A DNA stretch of 64,000 nucleotides from an uncultured Clostridia bacterium (GTDB lineage: Bacteria; Bacillota; Clostridia; TANB77; CAG-508). The stretch covers positions 19,575 through 83,574 of the forward strand of contig CALXAV010000006.1 in the NCBI GenBank assembly GCA_944386385.1. Direction: 5' to 3'. The notes under the pieces are model-generated. The model did not search any database. It had not been told where the DNA came from and saw only the letters and a list, made by a program, of their open reading frames with translations. Position 1 is the stretch's first letter. Every line of letters begins with the position of its first letter. Below, in pieces: positions 8,494 to 18,397 of the stretch. A program made the position numbers and the translations under genes.

Positions 8494-10380
8494 ATGTTAG
8501 AAAAAATAAATTCTCCAAAAGATTTGGAAGGATTGAGTATAGAAGATAAAAAAATATTAGCTAAAGAACTAAGAAAATATATATTAGAAATAGTATCAGA
8601 AAATGGAGGACATTTAGCATCAAATTTAGGAGTGGTAGAACTTACAATAGCATTACATAGTGTGTTTAATGTGCCAGAAGATAAAATAGTATGGGACGTT
8701 GGTCATCAAGCTTATGTTCATAAAATTCTTACTGGAAGAAAAGATGAAATGAAAACATTAAGAAAGCTAAATGGAATAGCAGGTTTTCCAAAAACAAATG
8801 AATCTGAGGTAGATTGTTTTAACACAGGACATAGTAGTACATCAATATCAGCAGCATTAGGAATGGCAAGAGCAAGAGATATAGAAGGTAAAAATAATTC
8901 AGTAATTGCTGTAATAGGAGATGGAGCTTTAACTGGTGGTATGGCATTAGAAGCATTAAATGATGCAGGATATAGTGGAACAAGAATGACAGTAATATTA
9001 AATGATAATGAGATGAGTATATCTAAGAATATTGGCGGAATGAATATGCTTTTAAGTAAACTAAGAACAAAAAGAACTTATACTAAATCAAGTGTTTCAA
9101 TAAAAAATGTAATAAATAAAATTCCAGTTGTAGGAAAACCTTTTGTAAAAGTCATACAAAGAGTGAAAAGAAGTATAAAACAATTAATAATTCCTAAGAT
9201 GTTTTTTGAAGACATAGGATTTCGTTATTTAGGTCCTGTTGATGGACATAATATAGAAGAACTTGAGAGAATGCTTAAAATAACAAAAGAATTAGATGGA
9301 CCAGTACTTTTACATGTTTTAACTAAAAAGGGAAAAGGATATGAAATAGCAGAAAAAAATCCAGATAAATATCATGCAACAAGTCCTTTTGATATAGAAA
9401 CAGGAGAAGTAAAGAAAAAGAAGGGAAAAGATTATTCAAAAGTATTTGGTGATAAATTAATAGAACTTGCTAAGAAAAACGATAGAATTGTTGCAATTAC
9501 AGCGTCAATGAAAGATGGAACAGGACTTCGTGAATTTCAAAAAGAATTTCCTGATAGATTCTTTGATATAGGAATAGCAGAACAACATGCAGTAGGACTA
9601 GCAGCTGGTATGGCAAAAGAGGGATTAATACCATTTGTTCCAATATATTCATCATTTTATCAAAGAGCATATGACCAAGTAATACATGATGTAGCAATTC
9701 AAAATTTACCTGTTATTATGTGTGTAGATAGAGCAGGAATTGTAGGACAGGACGGAGAAACACATCAAGGTGAATTTGATATGGCATTCTTTAGACTAGT
9801 TCCAAATCTTACAATTATGGCACCTAAAGATTTTAAAGAATTAGAGTATATGATGGAATTTGCAATAAGTTTAAAAAAGCCTGTAGTTATTAGATATCCT
9901 AGAGGTGGAGAAAGTGGTAAGATAACATTTGATAAACATGAAGAAATAAAATTAGGAAAAGCAGAGATAATAAAAGAAGGAAAAGATGTAAGTATAATAG
10001 CAATAGGAAAAACTGTCTCAAGAGCAATGGAAGTATCTAATATGTTAAAAGAAAAAGAAATAGATGCAGAAGTAATAAATGCGAGATTTTTAAAGCCATT
10101 AGATGAAGAAATAATAACTAAATCAATTGAAAAGACAAAATTTGTTATAACTATAGAAGATGGAACAATTATAAATGGTTTAGGAACTGCTGTAAAAGAA
10201 TTGATTATAGATAAAGATTTAAAAGATATAAAAATAAATTCATATGCATATCCAGATGAATTTATAAAACATGGTTCAGTAGAAGAGTTAGAAAAATTAT
10301 ATCATCAGGATAGCAAATCAATTTATGACTATATAGTAGAATTTAATAAAAAACAAAATGAGGAAACGAAGAAAATTTGA
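8494..10380 (+). CDS. dxs: 1-deoxy-D-xylulose-5-phosphate synthase
   Basis: Catalyses condensation of pyruvate and glyceraldehyde 3-phosphate using thiamine diphosphate, the first step of the MEP isoprenoid pathway. Protein of 628 residues, normal for the family. The N-terminal ThDP domain has VWDVGHQAYVHKILTGR and the motif GDGALTGGMALEALN. The middle pyrimidine-binding domain has DIGIAEQHAVGLAAGMA, and the C-terminal transketolase domain follows. Start ATG 8494 follows GCAGGTGAAAAGATA; upstream TTTACC (8432-8437) and TATAAT (8455-8460) give a 17-base-spaced promoter candidate. The next gene ylmH begins 18 bases downstream, so they are probably co-transcribed. Confidence 0.95.
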   Translation: MLEKINSPKDLEGLSIEDKKILAKELRKYILEIVSENGGHLASNLGVVELTIALHSVFNVPEDKIVWDVGHQAYVHKILTGRKDEMKTLRKLNGIAGFPKTNESEVDCFNTGHSSTSISAALGMARARDIEGKNNSVIAVIGDGALTGGMALEALNDAGYSGTRMTVILNDNEMSISKNIGGMNMLLSKLRTKRTYTKSSVSIKNVINKIPVVGKPFVKVIQRVKRSIKQLIIPKMFFEDIGFRYLGPVDGHNIEELERMLKITKELDGPVLLHVLTKKGKGYEIAEKNPDKYHATSPFDIETGEVKKKKGKDYSKVFGDKLIELAKKNDRIVAITASMKDGTGLREFQKEFPDRFFDIGIAEQHAVGLAAGMAKEGLIPFVPIYSSFYQRAYDQVIHDVAIQNLPVIMCVDRAGIVGQDGETHQGEFDMAFFRLVPNLTIMAPKDFKELEYMMEFAISLKKPVVIRYPRGGESGKITFDKHEEIKLGKAEIIKEGKDVSIIAIGKTVSRAMEVSNMLKEKEIDAEVINARFLKPLDEEIITKSIEKTKFVITIEDGTIINGLGTAVKELIIDKDLKDIKINSYAYPDEFIKHGSVEELEKLYHQDSKSIYDYIVEFNKKQNEETKKI

Positions 10381-10398
10381 AAAAGGAAAGGGAGAGTA

Positions 10399-11202
10399 AT
10401 GAATAAACAGGACTTATTAAAAGATTATAGAAAACAAGAAGATAAGATTTGTTTATCACAAGTCTTAGATAAAATAGAATTTATGAGAACAAGAGAGAAA
10501 ATAGAATATACAGATTTTTTAGATATGTATCAAATATCATTAGTAGAAAATTTTTTAAGGAGAATCAAGTTTGAAAATTATAAACTATATGGTGGATATG
10601 AAGATGCAGAAAGAAAAATTTTAATAGTATATCCTGAAAAATATGATGATAATATGTTAGAAAAAAACTATTCTAAAATGTTAAAAGTAGTTAGAGTAAC
10701 ATTGGATGAGGAGGAACAAGGAAAATACTCACATAGAAATTACTTAGGTGGAATAGTAAAATTAGGGTTAAAAAGAGAAAAAGTAGGAGATATATTAGTT
10801 GCTGATGTTGGTGCAGATATTATAGTAATGGAAGACTTTGCTGAAATATTAAAGAAAGAATTACCATCTCTTACAAGATTTGAAAATAGTAAAGTAGATA
10901 TAATAGAATTAAAAGATTTAAGAAAAAAGGAAATACGTATAGAAGATGTAAAAATAATAGTACCATCATTACGTTTAGATAATATAGTATCTGATTTAGC
11001 TAGAACATCAAGAAGTAAAGCCGCACAAATAATAGCTCAAGAAAGAGTTTTTATAAATGGACAAAATGAAACTAAATTATCAAAACAAGTAAAATTACAT
11101 GATGTTATTACAATAAGAGGAAAGGGAAGATTTGTAATAAAAGAATTTGATGGAACAACAAGAAGCGGAAGAACAGTAATTGTTGTTGAAAAATATGTAT
11201 AG
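10399..11202 (+). CDS. ylmH: YlmH-type S4-domain RNA-binding protein
   Basis: Protein of 267 residues, ATG 10399 after GGAAAGGGAGAGTA. The N-terminal half matches the YlmH fold (LGGIVKLGLKREKVGDILV and ADIIVMEDFAEIL). The S4 RNA-binding domain is at about residues 190-250 (LRLDNIVSDLARTSRSKAAQ, VFINGQ). In Firmicutes YlmH binds 50S subunits and can act in ribosome-associated quality control. Here it follows dxs rather than the usual cell-division cluster. MutS2, another ribosome-collision factor in B. subtilis, is encoded 1.4 kb away on the opposite strand. Confidence 0.85.
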   Translation: MNKQDLLKDYRKQEDKICLSQVLDKIEFMRTREKIEYTDFLDMYQISLVENFLRRIKFENYKLYGGYEDAERKILIVYPEKYDDNMLEKNYSKMLKVVRVTLDEEEQGKYSHRNYLGGIVKLGLKREKVGDILVADVGADIIVMEDFAEILKKELPSLTRFENSKVDIIELKDLRKKEIRIEDVKIIVPSLRLDNIVSDLARTSRSKAAQIIAQERVFINGQNETKLSKQVKLHDVITIRGKGRFVIKEFDGTTRSGRTVIVVEKYV

Positions 11203-11514
11203 AGTTTAAGAAAAATGGGAGATGTGTTACATTTCCTATTTTTATTGCATAGGAAATATTACTAACTTGTTTTTTATGTTTTAAAAAGTAAAAATTTATT
11301 TAAAAGTACTTGCGAAAATGTGTTTAGTATGATATAAAATGAATAGTATGAAGATTAAATAATAATAACAAATATTTTTTATCAAACGTTCGGCGAAATA
11401 TTATTTTAAAATTTGATTTAGAAAGAATTTTGCAAATAAATTAGAATTTATATTAATTTTATAAAATATAAAATTGTGCAGAAGCTTTTTGCACAATTTG
11501 AAGGAAGTGAAATT
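11203..11514. other. Intergenic AT-rich region of 312 bases
   Basis: No coding potential seen. It contains a hairpin (ATTTCCTAT near 11230 with ATAGGAAAT near 11252) that may end the dxs-ylmH unit. There is also a palindrome-like TTGTGCAGAAGCTTTTTGCACAA near 11474-11497 immediately before the YhcG-type gene; the sequence is given here as two halves TTGTGCA and TGCACAA. Confidence 0.4.
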
Positions 11515-12530
11515 ATGACAGATATTGATAAAAATCAGTATAAAGAAATTTTTGAGAATATAAAAAATGAAATTTTAAGTTCACAATATAAGGCAATGCA
11601 AGCGTTAATAAAGAACTCATATTTATGTATTGGCATATTGGAAAAATAATATTAGAAAATGCTAAGTGGGGAAATAAATTTATTGATAATTTATCTATAG
11701 ATTTAAAATTAGAATTTCCTACTATAAAAGGTTTTTCTATTAGAAATTTAAAAAATATGAAAAAATTTGCCAAAGAGTATCCTGATTTTAAATTTGTGCA
11801 GAATGTTTCTGCACAAATAACGTGGTCTGACAATTTGTTAATACTTGATAAAGTAAAAGGAATTGAAAAGCGAAAATGGTATATAAAAGAAACTTCAAAA
11901 AATGGTTGGGGATATAATGTTTTAGATTGGCAAATAAAATCGAATTTATATGAAAGACAAGTAATTACAGATAAAACAACAAACTTTCAAAATACTTTGC
12001 CTGATATTCAAAGCGATTTGGCATTGCAGACTATAAAAGATCCATATATTTTCGACTTTATATCTTTAAAAGGAAAAGTTAAAGAATTAGAAATAGAAAA
12101 AGCAATGATAAATAAGATAAAAGATGTACTTATAGAATTAGGTAATGGTTTTGCTTTTGTAGGAAGTCAATACAAGTTAACAGTAAGTGAAAAGGATTAT
12201 TTTATTGATTTACTATTTTATCATCTAAAATTAAAATGCTATATTGTTGTGGAATTAAAAGCTAGAGAATTTGAACCAACAGATGCTGGACAATTAAATT
12301 TTTATCTATCTGCTATAGATGATTTAGTGAAAGATGAAAATGATAATCCCAGCATTGGATTACTTTTGTGTAAAAGTAAGGATAAATTCACGGCAGAATA
12401 TGCTTTAAAAGATATAAATAAGCCTATTGGTGTTAGCGAATATAGAATACTACAAGATATACCAGAATATTTACAAGCACAGTTACCCAAAATAGAGGAT
12501 ATAGAATTACATATCCAAGAAATAGAATAA
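11515..12530 (+). pseudogene. YhcG/DUF1016-type PDDEXK nuclease gene with a frameshift near codon 31
   Basis: ATG 11515 follows GAAGGAAGTGAAATT and encodes MTDIDKNQYKEIFENIKNEI. The frame then meets a stop, while the frame open from about 11600 to 12530 continues with the family sequence NKELIFMYWHIGKIILENAKWG and a C-terminal PDDEXK core (DYFIDLLFYH, VVELKAREFEP). Restoring the frame needs one extra base near 11604, i.e. a deletion, the opposite sign from the CGG cases, and no CGG is present. So this looks like an ordinary mutation or a lost start. A shorter protein from ATG 11625 (301 residues) is possible. YhcG proteins are linked to restriction and DNA processing; no partner genes are nearby. 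Confidence 0.65.
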
Positions 12531-12569
12531 TAATTATATTTTACAAAAGTTAACAAAAGGAAATGGTTA

Positions 12570-12607
12570 TGAGACAAATAGGGCTGGGACGAGTCCTATT
12601 TGTCTCA
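12570..12607. repeat. Palindromic intergenic repeat, arm type GAGACAAA
   Basis: TGAGACAAATAGG pairs with CCTATTTGTCTCA around a core containing GGGACGAG. It lies between two converging genes and includes the mutS2 stop codon (12605-12607), so it could terminate both. Same family as 22282, 41803, 47066 and 51925. Confidence 0.7.
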
Positions 12608-14968
12608 TTTTAGTTCTACAACTGTAACTCCCATTTCTCCTTCACCATATGTTCCTAAACGAAAAGATTTTACATGTGGATTGGTTTTTAAGAATTTATG
12701 AATTCCTTTCATTAGTTTTCCTGTTCCTTTACCATGAACTATTCTAACAGAAGTTAATTTACTAAGAGAAGCATCATCTAAAAATTTATCTACTACAAAT
12801 GTTGCTTCTTCTACATTAAGTCCAATAACATTAATTTCTGATTTTATATTTTTTACTTTTGATAAATTAGAATATGTTGAAGTTAATTGTTTTTCTTTAT
12901 TAGAGCTATCATTATGTGCTTTTTCCAATTCATTGATTGATACATTTGTTTTAATCATACCAATTTGTACTTGTACTTCATTTGATTTAGATGGTCTTGA
13001 AAGCACAGTTCCATTTTTATTAAATTTTCTAACAAATACAGTCATATTTGGTTCTATGTCATGTATATCTAATGAATTAGAAGTATGTGTATTTGAATTT
13101 GTTTTTTTATTTTCCAAAGTATGGATTTCATTTATCTTTTTATTTAATTTGTTTCTAAGATTTTCAGCATTTTTGGTGCTTGAAATATTATTTAATTCTT
13201 TTATTATTTCATTTGCTTCTTCTTTGGCATCTAATAAAATATTTCTTGCTTCAACTTTTGCTTTATTTATGATATCCTGTTCTTGTTTTTGTAATTTTTC
13301 GTTATCTAAAACAAGAGATTTTTCTAAATTAGAAACATTTTCTAACTTTTTATCTATTTCTTCTTTTTCTTTTTCGATTTCTGATTTTTGGTCATAGATA
13401 TTTTTTAAAAGTTCTTCAAAATCTAATTGTTCTTTTGACATCATAGATTTTGCTTTATCTATAATAGAAGTTGGTAATCCTAAGTTTTTACTTATCGCAA
13501 AAGCGTTACTTTTACCAGGAATACCTACAAGTAGACGATATGTAGGTTCTAATTTTTCTACATTAAATTCAACAGAAGCATTTTCAAAACCATAAGTAGT
13601 TAAAGCATATTGTTTTAATTCTTGGTAATGTGTTGTTGCAACTGTTAAAGAACCTAAATTATGTAAGTATTCTAAGATACTAATTGCAAGTCTTGCACCT
13701 TCAACAGGGTCTGTTCCTGAGCCTAATTCATCTACTAAAATAAGTGATTCTTTGCTAGCTTTATTTATTATAGATACTATATTTGTCATATGAGATGAAA
13801 AAGTACTTAAAGAATCTGATATACTTTGGTCATCTCCAATGTCTGCAAATACTTTATCAAACACATATATACTAGAGTTTTCACTAGCAGGAATATTTAA
13901 ACCAGAACATGCCATACAAGTAAGTAAACCTATAGTTTTTAAAGAAACAGTTTTACCACCAGTATTTGGTCCTGTAATTAGTAGTGTAGAAAAATCATGT
14001 CCGAGGTTTAATGAAATTGGAACAACTTTATTTTCATCAATTAAAGGGTGACGAGCATTTTTTAAGTTTACTTCTTTATTTGTATTTAAGATAGGAGTTA
14101 TTCCGTTAAGCTTTTTTGAATATTTAGCTTTAGCAAATATAAAATCAAGTGTTCCGATTAATTCTACATCTTGTTTTAATTCTTCTATATATGGTTCAAA
14201 TAGAAATGATAATTTTTGTAATATTTTTTCTATTTCTAAATCTTCTTCTAGTTTTAGTTTGTTTATTTCATTATTAAGTTCAAAAATAGAAATAGGTTCA
14301 ATAAATAAAGTAGAACCAGCATTTGAAATATCATGAACAAATCCTTTTACTTGGGAACGATATTCTTCTTTTACAGGAATAACGAATCTATCATTTCTAA
14401 TTGTTATGATGCTATCTTGAAGATATTTAGAAAATTTGCCATGAATCATATCATTTAATTTATTACGTATTTCTTGTTCTAAATTTTTTTGTTTTTTCCT
14501 AATTGATTTTAAAATGCTTGAAGCATTATCTTGAATTAATCCTTCATCTGATATGCAATTATTTATTTCATCTATTATACTTTTATTTGTGTATAACAAA
14601 TTAAATAAATTAGATAAAATAGGATATTCAGAAGTTTCTATATATTCTTTATCAAAATAGTTTTTTAAATCAAAAGACATTTTAAAAATCTTATTTAAGT
14701 TTAGAATAGCATTAACTGAAAGTGAAATTCCGCTTTTTAAGTTTTTTATGCTTAAATCAATGTCTTGAAATTCATAAAAACTAGGACAAGAGTTTCTATA
14801 CATTAAACTAACTGCTTCTTTAGTTTCTTCTAACATATCTTGAACTTTATTATAATCACTACTTGGAAGCAATTCTCTTGCTATTTCTTTTCCTTTTGAT
14901 GTTATACAAAAGGTTATTAATATATTTATTATTTTATCAAATTCTAGTTTTTTTAAGTTTATATCCAT
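12605..14968 (-). CDS. mutS2: MutS2 ATPase with SMR domain
   Basis: Protein of 787 residues on the minus strand. Domain order is typical: N-terminal helical/clamp region, MutS ATPase with Walker A GPNTGGKT, Walker B-type ILVDELGSGTDP, a long coiled coil of Lys and Glu at about 510-640, and a C-terminal SMR domain (VIGLNVEEAT, IVHGKGTGKLMKGIH). In B. subtilis MutS2 recognises collided ribosomes and splits them; in other bacteria it was described as an anti-recombination factor. Start ATG 14968 (minus) is the only good candidate, with TTAGGAGATTTTAAAA upstream. It is monocistronic and convergent with the YhcG-type gene. Confidence 0.93.
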   Translation of the reverse strand: MDINLKKLEFDKIINILITFCITSKGKEIARELLPSSDYNKVQDMLEETKEAVSLMYRNSCPSFYEFQDIDLSIKNLKSGISLSVNAILNLNKIFKMSFDLKNYFDKEYIETSEYPILSNLFNLLYTNKSIIDEINNCISDEGLIQDNASSILKSIRKKQKNLEQEIRNKLNDMIHGKFSKYLQDSIITIRNDRFVIPVKEEYRSQVKGFVHDISNAGSTLFIEPISIFELNNEINKLKLEEDLEIEKILQKLSFLFEPYIEELKQDVELIGTLDFIFAKAKYSKKLNGITPILNTNKEVNLKNARHPLIDENKVVPISLNLGHDFSTLLITGPNTGGKTVSLKTIGLLTCMACSGLNIPASENSSIYVFDKVFADIGDDQSISDSLSTFSSHMTNIVSIINKASKESLILVDELGSGTDPVEGARLAISILEYLHNLGSLTVATTHYQELKQYALTTYGFENASVEFNVEKLEPTYRLLVGIPGKSNAFAISKNLGLPTSIIDKAKSMMSKEQLDFEELLKNIYDQKSEIEKEKEEIDKKLENVSNLEKSLVLDNEKLQKQEQDIINKAKVEARNILLDAKEEANEIIKELNNISSTKNAENLRNKLNKKINEIHTLENKKTNSNTHTSNSLDIHDIEPNMTVFVRKFNKNGTVLSRPSKSNEVQVQIGMIKTNVSINELEKAHNDSSNKEKQLTSTYSNLSKVKNIKSEINVIGLNVEEATFVVDKFLDDASLSKLTSVRIVHGKGTGKLMKGIHKFLKTNPHVKSFRLGTYGEGEMGVTVVELK

Positions 14969-15046
14969 TTTTAAAATCTCCTAACATATTAATTATACTA
15001 GGAAAGAAGGCATTAGTCAATTAAATAGTAATAGCAATAAATTTTC

Positions 15047-15075
15047 TTGACAATGTTAACATAAAAATGTATAAT
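15047..15075 (+). promoter_or_regulatory. Consensus sigmaA-type promoter
   Basis: TTGACA (15047-15052), a 17-base spacer and TATAAT (15070-15075) are a perfect match to the housekeeping consensus, upstream of the small gene at 15114. Confidence 0.85.
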
Positions 15076-15113
15076 ATACTTATGCTGATAGGCATTAGCA
15101 GAAAGGTAGAAGG

Positions 15114-15344
15114 ATGAAATACGAGTATTTTGATCCAACAACCAAACAACAAGTGACTGTGCCCAAAAGCTCCTTTTTTAAGAAACGTTCTTGTGACCAT
15201 GAAATGGTACCTCTCATAAGAGAAAGAAGAGGGCAAATCTTCCACAATACGCTGGGAGATACCATTCAGTATGTTTGCCGCAAGTGTGGCAAAACAGGCG
15301 ACGTGGAATTTTGGGAGTTTGATGGGTGGGGTTACAACAAGTAA
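15114..15344 (+). CDS. Small Cys/His protein, possible zinc ribbon
   Basis: Protein of 76 residues, ATG 15114 after GGTAGAAGG. It has CDHE near residue 27 and CRKCGK near residue 61, giving three Cys and several His that could bind zinc. The C-terminus is aromatic (EFWEFDGWGYNK). Soluble and without a signal peptide. It is a self-contained cassette with a perfect promoter and a strong terminator. G+C and codon use (CGC, GTG, CTC) are unlike neighbours, suggesting transfer. I do not recognise the family. Function unknown. Confidence 0.7.
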   Translation: MKYEYFDPTTKQQVTVPKSSFFKKRSCDHEMVPLIRERRGQIFHNTLGDTIQYVCRKCGKTGDVEFWEFDGWGYNK

Positions 15345-15348
15345 GAAG

Positions 15349-15393
15349 GTTACAGCTGATATTCTACAATATGAATATCAGTTGTAACGTTTT
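15349..15393 (+). terminator. Rho-independent terminator
   Basis: GTTACAGCTGATATTC pairs with GAATATCAGTTGTAAC (ending 15388) and is followed by GTTTTAT. It closes the 15114 gene. Confidence 0.8.
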
Positions 15394-15574
15394 ATAAAAG
15401 TAAAGAAAATATAAGTATAGAATATTAGTTTTTTTGAGGAATAATGATAAGGTAATATTAGTTTTTAATACTATCTTAATATTTTTAAGAATATACTTAA
15501 AATAATTGCAAAAAATAAAAACTTGTGATATAAAATATAATAAATAAAAATGTAACTTGAGAAGAGGTGAATTC

Positions 15575-16309
15575 ATGATAAAGGCTTACGCAAAATCTGA
15601 TGTAGGAAAAGTAAGGGAAATAAATGAAGACTCTTTTTATATATCTGATTCGCTAGATGAAGTACAATTATATATCTTAGCTGACGGAATGGGAGGCTAT
15701 AAAGGTGGAGAAATTGCGAGTAAGCTTGCAATACAATCTGCTAAAAATTATATAGAAAATAATTTTAAGCAAATAGAGAAAGATAAAGATAGTATAATCC
15801 AATTAGTAGGCAGTAGTGTGGAATATGCAAATATGATAGTATACGAAAAATCAAAGGAAAATAAAGAATTAGAGGGAATGGGTACTACTTTAGATATTTG
15901 CTTAATATATAATAATAGAGTGTTTATTGGACATGTTGGAGATAGTAGAGTATATAGAATAAGAAAAGAATTTATGAGAAAATTAACTCAAGACCATAGC
16001 TATGTACAAAAACTAGTAAAGGACGGAACTATCACTAAGGAAGAGGCTGTACATCATCCACAAAAGAATATGTTAATGAAGGCACTTGGTTGTAATGCTT
16101 TTGTAGAACCAGATGTTATGGTAAAGGGATTTTTAAAAGATGATATCTTAATTATGAATTCAGATGGATTAACAAATTTGGTTTCACAAGATGATATGTT
16201 TAGAGAAGCAAAAAAGGATATAGAACAAGCACCAAAAGAGCTAGTAAGACTAGCAAATGAAAAAGGTGGATATGATAATATAACTGTAATTGTAATAAAA
16301 AATATATGA
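15575..16309 (+). CDS. prpC: PP2C-type Ser/Thr protein phosphatase
   Basis: Reverses phosphorylation by the partner kinase PrkC encoded next door. About 244 residues from ATG 15575, which is chosen because GAAGAGGTG lies 8 bases upstream; an upstream TTG/ATG-like start adds six residues without a better site. Metal-binding and catalytic motifs of the PPM family are visible: REINEDSF, ADGMGGYKGGE, HVGDSRVYR, LTQDHSYVQ, NSDGL and GGYDNITVI. The kinase gene follows 38 bases later. The prpC-prkC-rsgA-rpe order is the same as in Bacillus. Confidence 0.95.
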   Translation: MIKAYAKSDVGKVREINEDSFYISDSLDEVQLYILADGMGGYKGGEIASKLAIQSAKNYIENNFKQIEKDKDSIIQLVGSSVEYANMIVYEKSKENKELEGMGTTLDICLIYNNRVFIGHVGDSRVYRIRKEFMRKLTQDHSYVQKLVKDGTITKEEAVHHPQKNMLMKALGCNAFVEPDVMVKGFLKDDILIMNSDGLTNLVSQDDMFREAKKDIEQAPKELVRLANEKGGYDNITVIVIKNI

Positions 16310-16347
16310 CGTTCTACAAATTAAACATTATTTAAGGAGAGATAAAT

Positions 16348-18336
16348 ATGAATTTAGAAGGTAAGCTATTAGGTAATCGATATGAGATTATCGAAAAAAT
16401 TGGAAATGGTGGAATGGCTACTGTATATAAGGCAACAGATAAAATATTAAAAAGAAATGTTGCAGTTAAGATATTAAGAGATGAGTTTACAACAGATGAT
16501 GAGTTTATAAAAAGATTTGAAGTTGAAGCACAATCAGCAGCAAGACTAACACATCCTAATATAGTATCTATTTATGATGTAGGTGTAGAAGACAATTTAC
16601 ATTATATTGTAATGGAATTAATACAAGGAAAAACATTAAAAGAAATAATATTAGAGGAAAAAGGTCCACTTCCATGGAAATGGTCAGTAAATGTGGCTAT
16701 ACAAATAGCTTCAGCATTAGAAACAGCTCATAGAAATAATATTATCCATAGAGATATAAAACCACATAATATAATAATAACAGAAGATGGGATAGCAAAA
16801 GTAACAGATTTTGGTATAGCAAAGGCAGTATCAAATTCAACAATAACAGCATTTGGAACAACAATTGGTTCAGTACATTACTTTTCACCAGAACATGCAA
16901 GAGGTGGTTTTACAGATGCAAAATCTGATTTATATTCTTTAGGTGTTGTTTTATATGAGATGGTAACAGGAAGAGTACCATTTGATGCAGATACACCGGT
17001 ATCTGTAGCGCTAAAACATATGCAAGAAAAACCAGAAGAGCCAATAGAAGTAAATCCTAATGTACCAGTAGCTGTAAATAAAATTATTATGAAAGCATTA
17101 CAAAAAGATACAACGTTAAGATATCAAACAGCTACAGAAATGTTAGACGATTTAAGAAAATCATTAAAAAATCCTGATGGAGATTTTGTAGATGATTCAG
17201 AATATGACCCAACAGCAAAGACTCAAGTCTTACATACAGAAATGTATAATAATTCAAGAGGAAGTAATGAAGATAAAGGAAAGAAAGATGGAAAATTTAA
17301 ATCTTTCATTAAAAGACATAAAAAACTAAGCATATTTATTGGACTAGTATTATTGTTTGCATTAAGTTTAGGTGGAACGATACTTGCTTTAAACATAACA
17401 AATCCACCAGAAGTAGAAGTACCAAATGTTGTTGGATTATCAAGAGAAGAAGCAGAACAAGAGATAAAAAATGCGAATCTTGGATTTGAAGCAATAGAGG
17501 AATATAATAAAGATGTTCCAGAAGGTTATGTAATATCACAAAAAGTAAAAGGTGAATTAGGTGATTTTACCACTACACCAGGAAATAAAAAAGTAAAAGA
17601 AGGAGTTAATAATACTACAATTCAAGTTAAAATTAGTAAAGGACAAGAAAAGACAACTGTACCTAACGTAGAAGGTAAAGAAAGAGAAGAAGCAATTAAG
17701 ATGTTAGAAGATGCAAACTTAGTTGCAGAGGTAGTTGAAGAGACAAGTAGGACAGTAGAAGAAGGATATGTAATTAGTCAAGAAACTGATCCAGATACGG
17801 AGGCTTTTGCAGGAGATACAGTAAAAATACATGTAAGTACAGGAACTGGAATCAAACAAGTAACTGTAATTAGTGTAATTGGTCAAGATGAAGCTACAGC
17901 TAAAGCTAATTTAGAGAATTTAGGATTGAAAGTTAATGTAACATATAAAGAAGCAACATCTAACAATGGAAAAGTAGCAACTCAAAGTATAGATGCAAAT
18001 AAAGTTGTAGATGAGGGAACAACAATAACAATTACAGTAAATCAAGTAGCCGAAACTAAGAATTTAACAGTTAACATAGATGTTAAAGCAATTACAGGTG
18101 GATATACAGACTCAGATGAAGAGACTACTAGCAAAACAGTTAATATAAAAGTAAATAGTGAAACAAGAACAGGAATAGATAAAAATAATTCAAATTATTC
18201 TGTAACACTTTCAGGAAAAGATGGGGAAAGTACAACGGTAACAGTAACAATAACAGATCCAACTACAGGAAGTACAATTTATAGTTCAGATAAAACTGTA
18301 GTATTTGGTTCACAAGATGCAATAGCATTTAAATAA
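16348..18336 (+). CDS. prkC: PASTA-domain Ser/Thr protein kinase
   Basis: Membrane kinase that senses muropeptides or lipid II outside the cell through PASTA domains. Protein of 662 residues. The kinase domain spans about 10-270: G-loop GNGGMATVY, Lys in VAVKIL, catalytic loop HRDIKPHN, DFGIAK, activation loop ending GSVHYFSPEHA. A basic linker and one membrane helix are near 325-350 (IFIGLVLLFALSLGGTILAL). Three PASTA repeats follow (VPNVVGLSREEAEQ, VPNVEGKEREEAI, VISVIGQDEATAK), then a Thr-rich tail of about 90 residues. Start ATG 16348 follows TAAGGAGAGATAAAT. Terminator at 18346. Confidence 0.96.
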   Translation: MNLEGKLLGNRYEIIEKIGNGGMATVYKATDKILKRNVAVKILRDEFTTDDEFIKRFEVEAQSAARLTHPNIVSIYDVGVEDNLHYIVMELIQGKTLKEIILEEKGPLPWKWSVNVAIQIASALETAHRNNIIHRDIKPHNIIITEDGIAKVTDFGIAKAVSNSTITAFGTTIGSVHYFSPEHARGGFTDAKSDLYSLGVVLYEMVTGRVPFDADTPVSVALKHMQEKPEEPIEVNPNVPVAVNKIIMKALQKDTTLRYQTATEMLDDLRKSLKNPDGDFVDDSEYDPTAKTQVLHTEMYNNSRGSNEDKGKKDGKFKSFIKRHKKLSIFIGLVLLFALSLGGTILALNITNPPEVEVPNVVGLSREEAEQEIKNANLGFEAIEEYNKDVPEGYVISQKVKGELGDFTTTPGNKKVKEGVNNTTIQVKISKGQEKTTVPNVEGKEREEAIKMLEDANLVAEVVEETSRTVEEGYVISQETDPDTEAFAGDTVKIHVSTGTGIKQVTVISVIGQDEATAKANLENLGLKVNVTYKEATSNNGKVATQSIDANKVVDEGTTITITVNQVAETKNLTVNIDVKAITGGYTDSDEETTSKTVNIKVNSETRTGIDKNNSNYSVTLSGKDGESTTVTVTITDPTTGSTIYSSDKTVVFGSQDAIAFK

Positions 18337-18345
18337 TAAATAAAA

Positions 18346-18379
18346 AGTTCAATTAGTATTTGCTAATTGGACTTTTTTC
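18346..18379 (+). terminator. Rho-independent terminator after prkC
   Basis: GTTCAATTAG (18347-18356) pairs with CTAATTGGAC (18363-18372) and is followed by six T. It separates prpC-prkC from rsgA. Confidence 0.8.
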
Positions 18380-18397
18380 ATATATAATAAAAGCAAG

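Noticed and set aside
11600-11640. YhcG-type gene frame change considered as another CGG-type shift
   Set aside because: It needs an added base (a deletion in the DNA), not a skipped one, and the site GCGTTAATAAAG has no CGG. Treated as ordinary damage or a sequence error.
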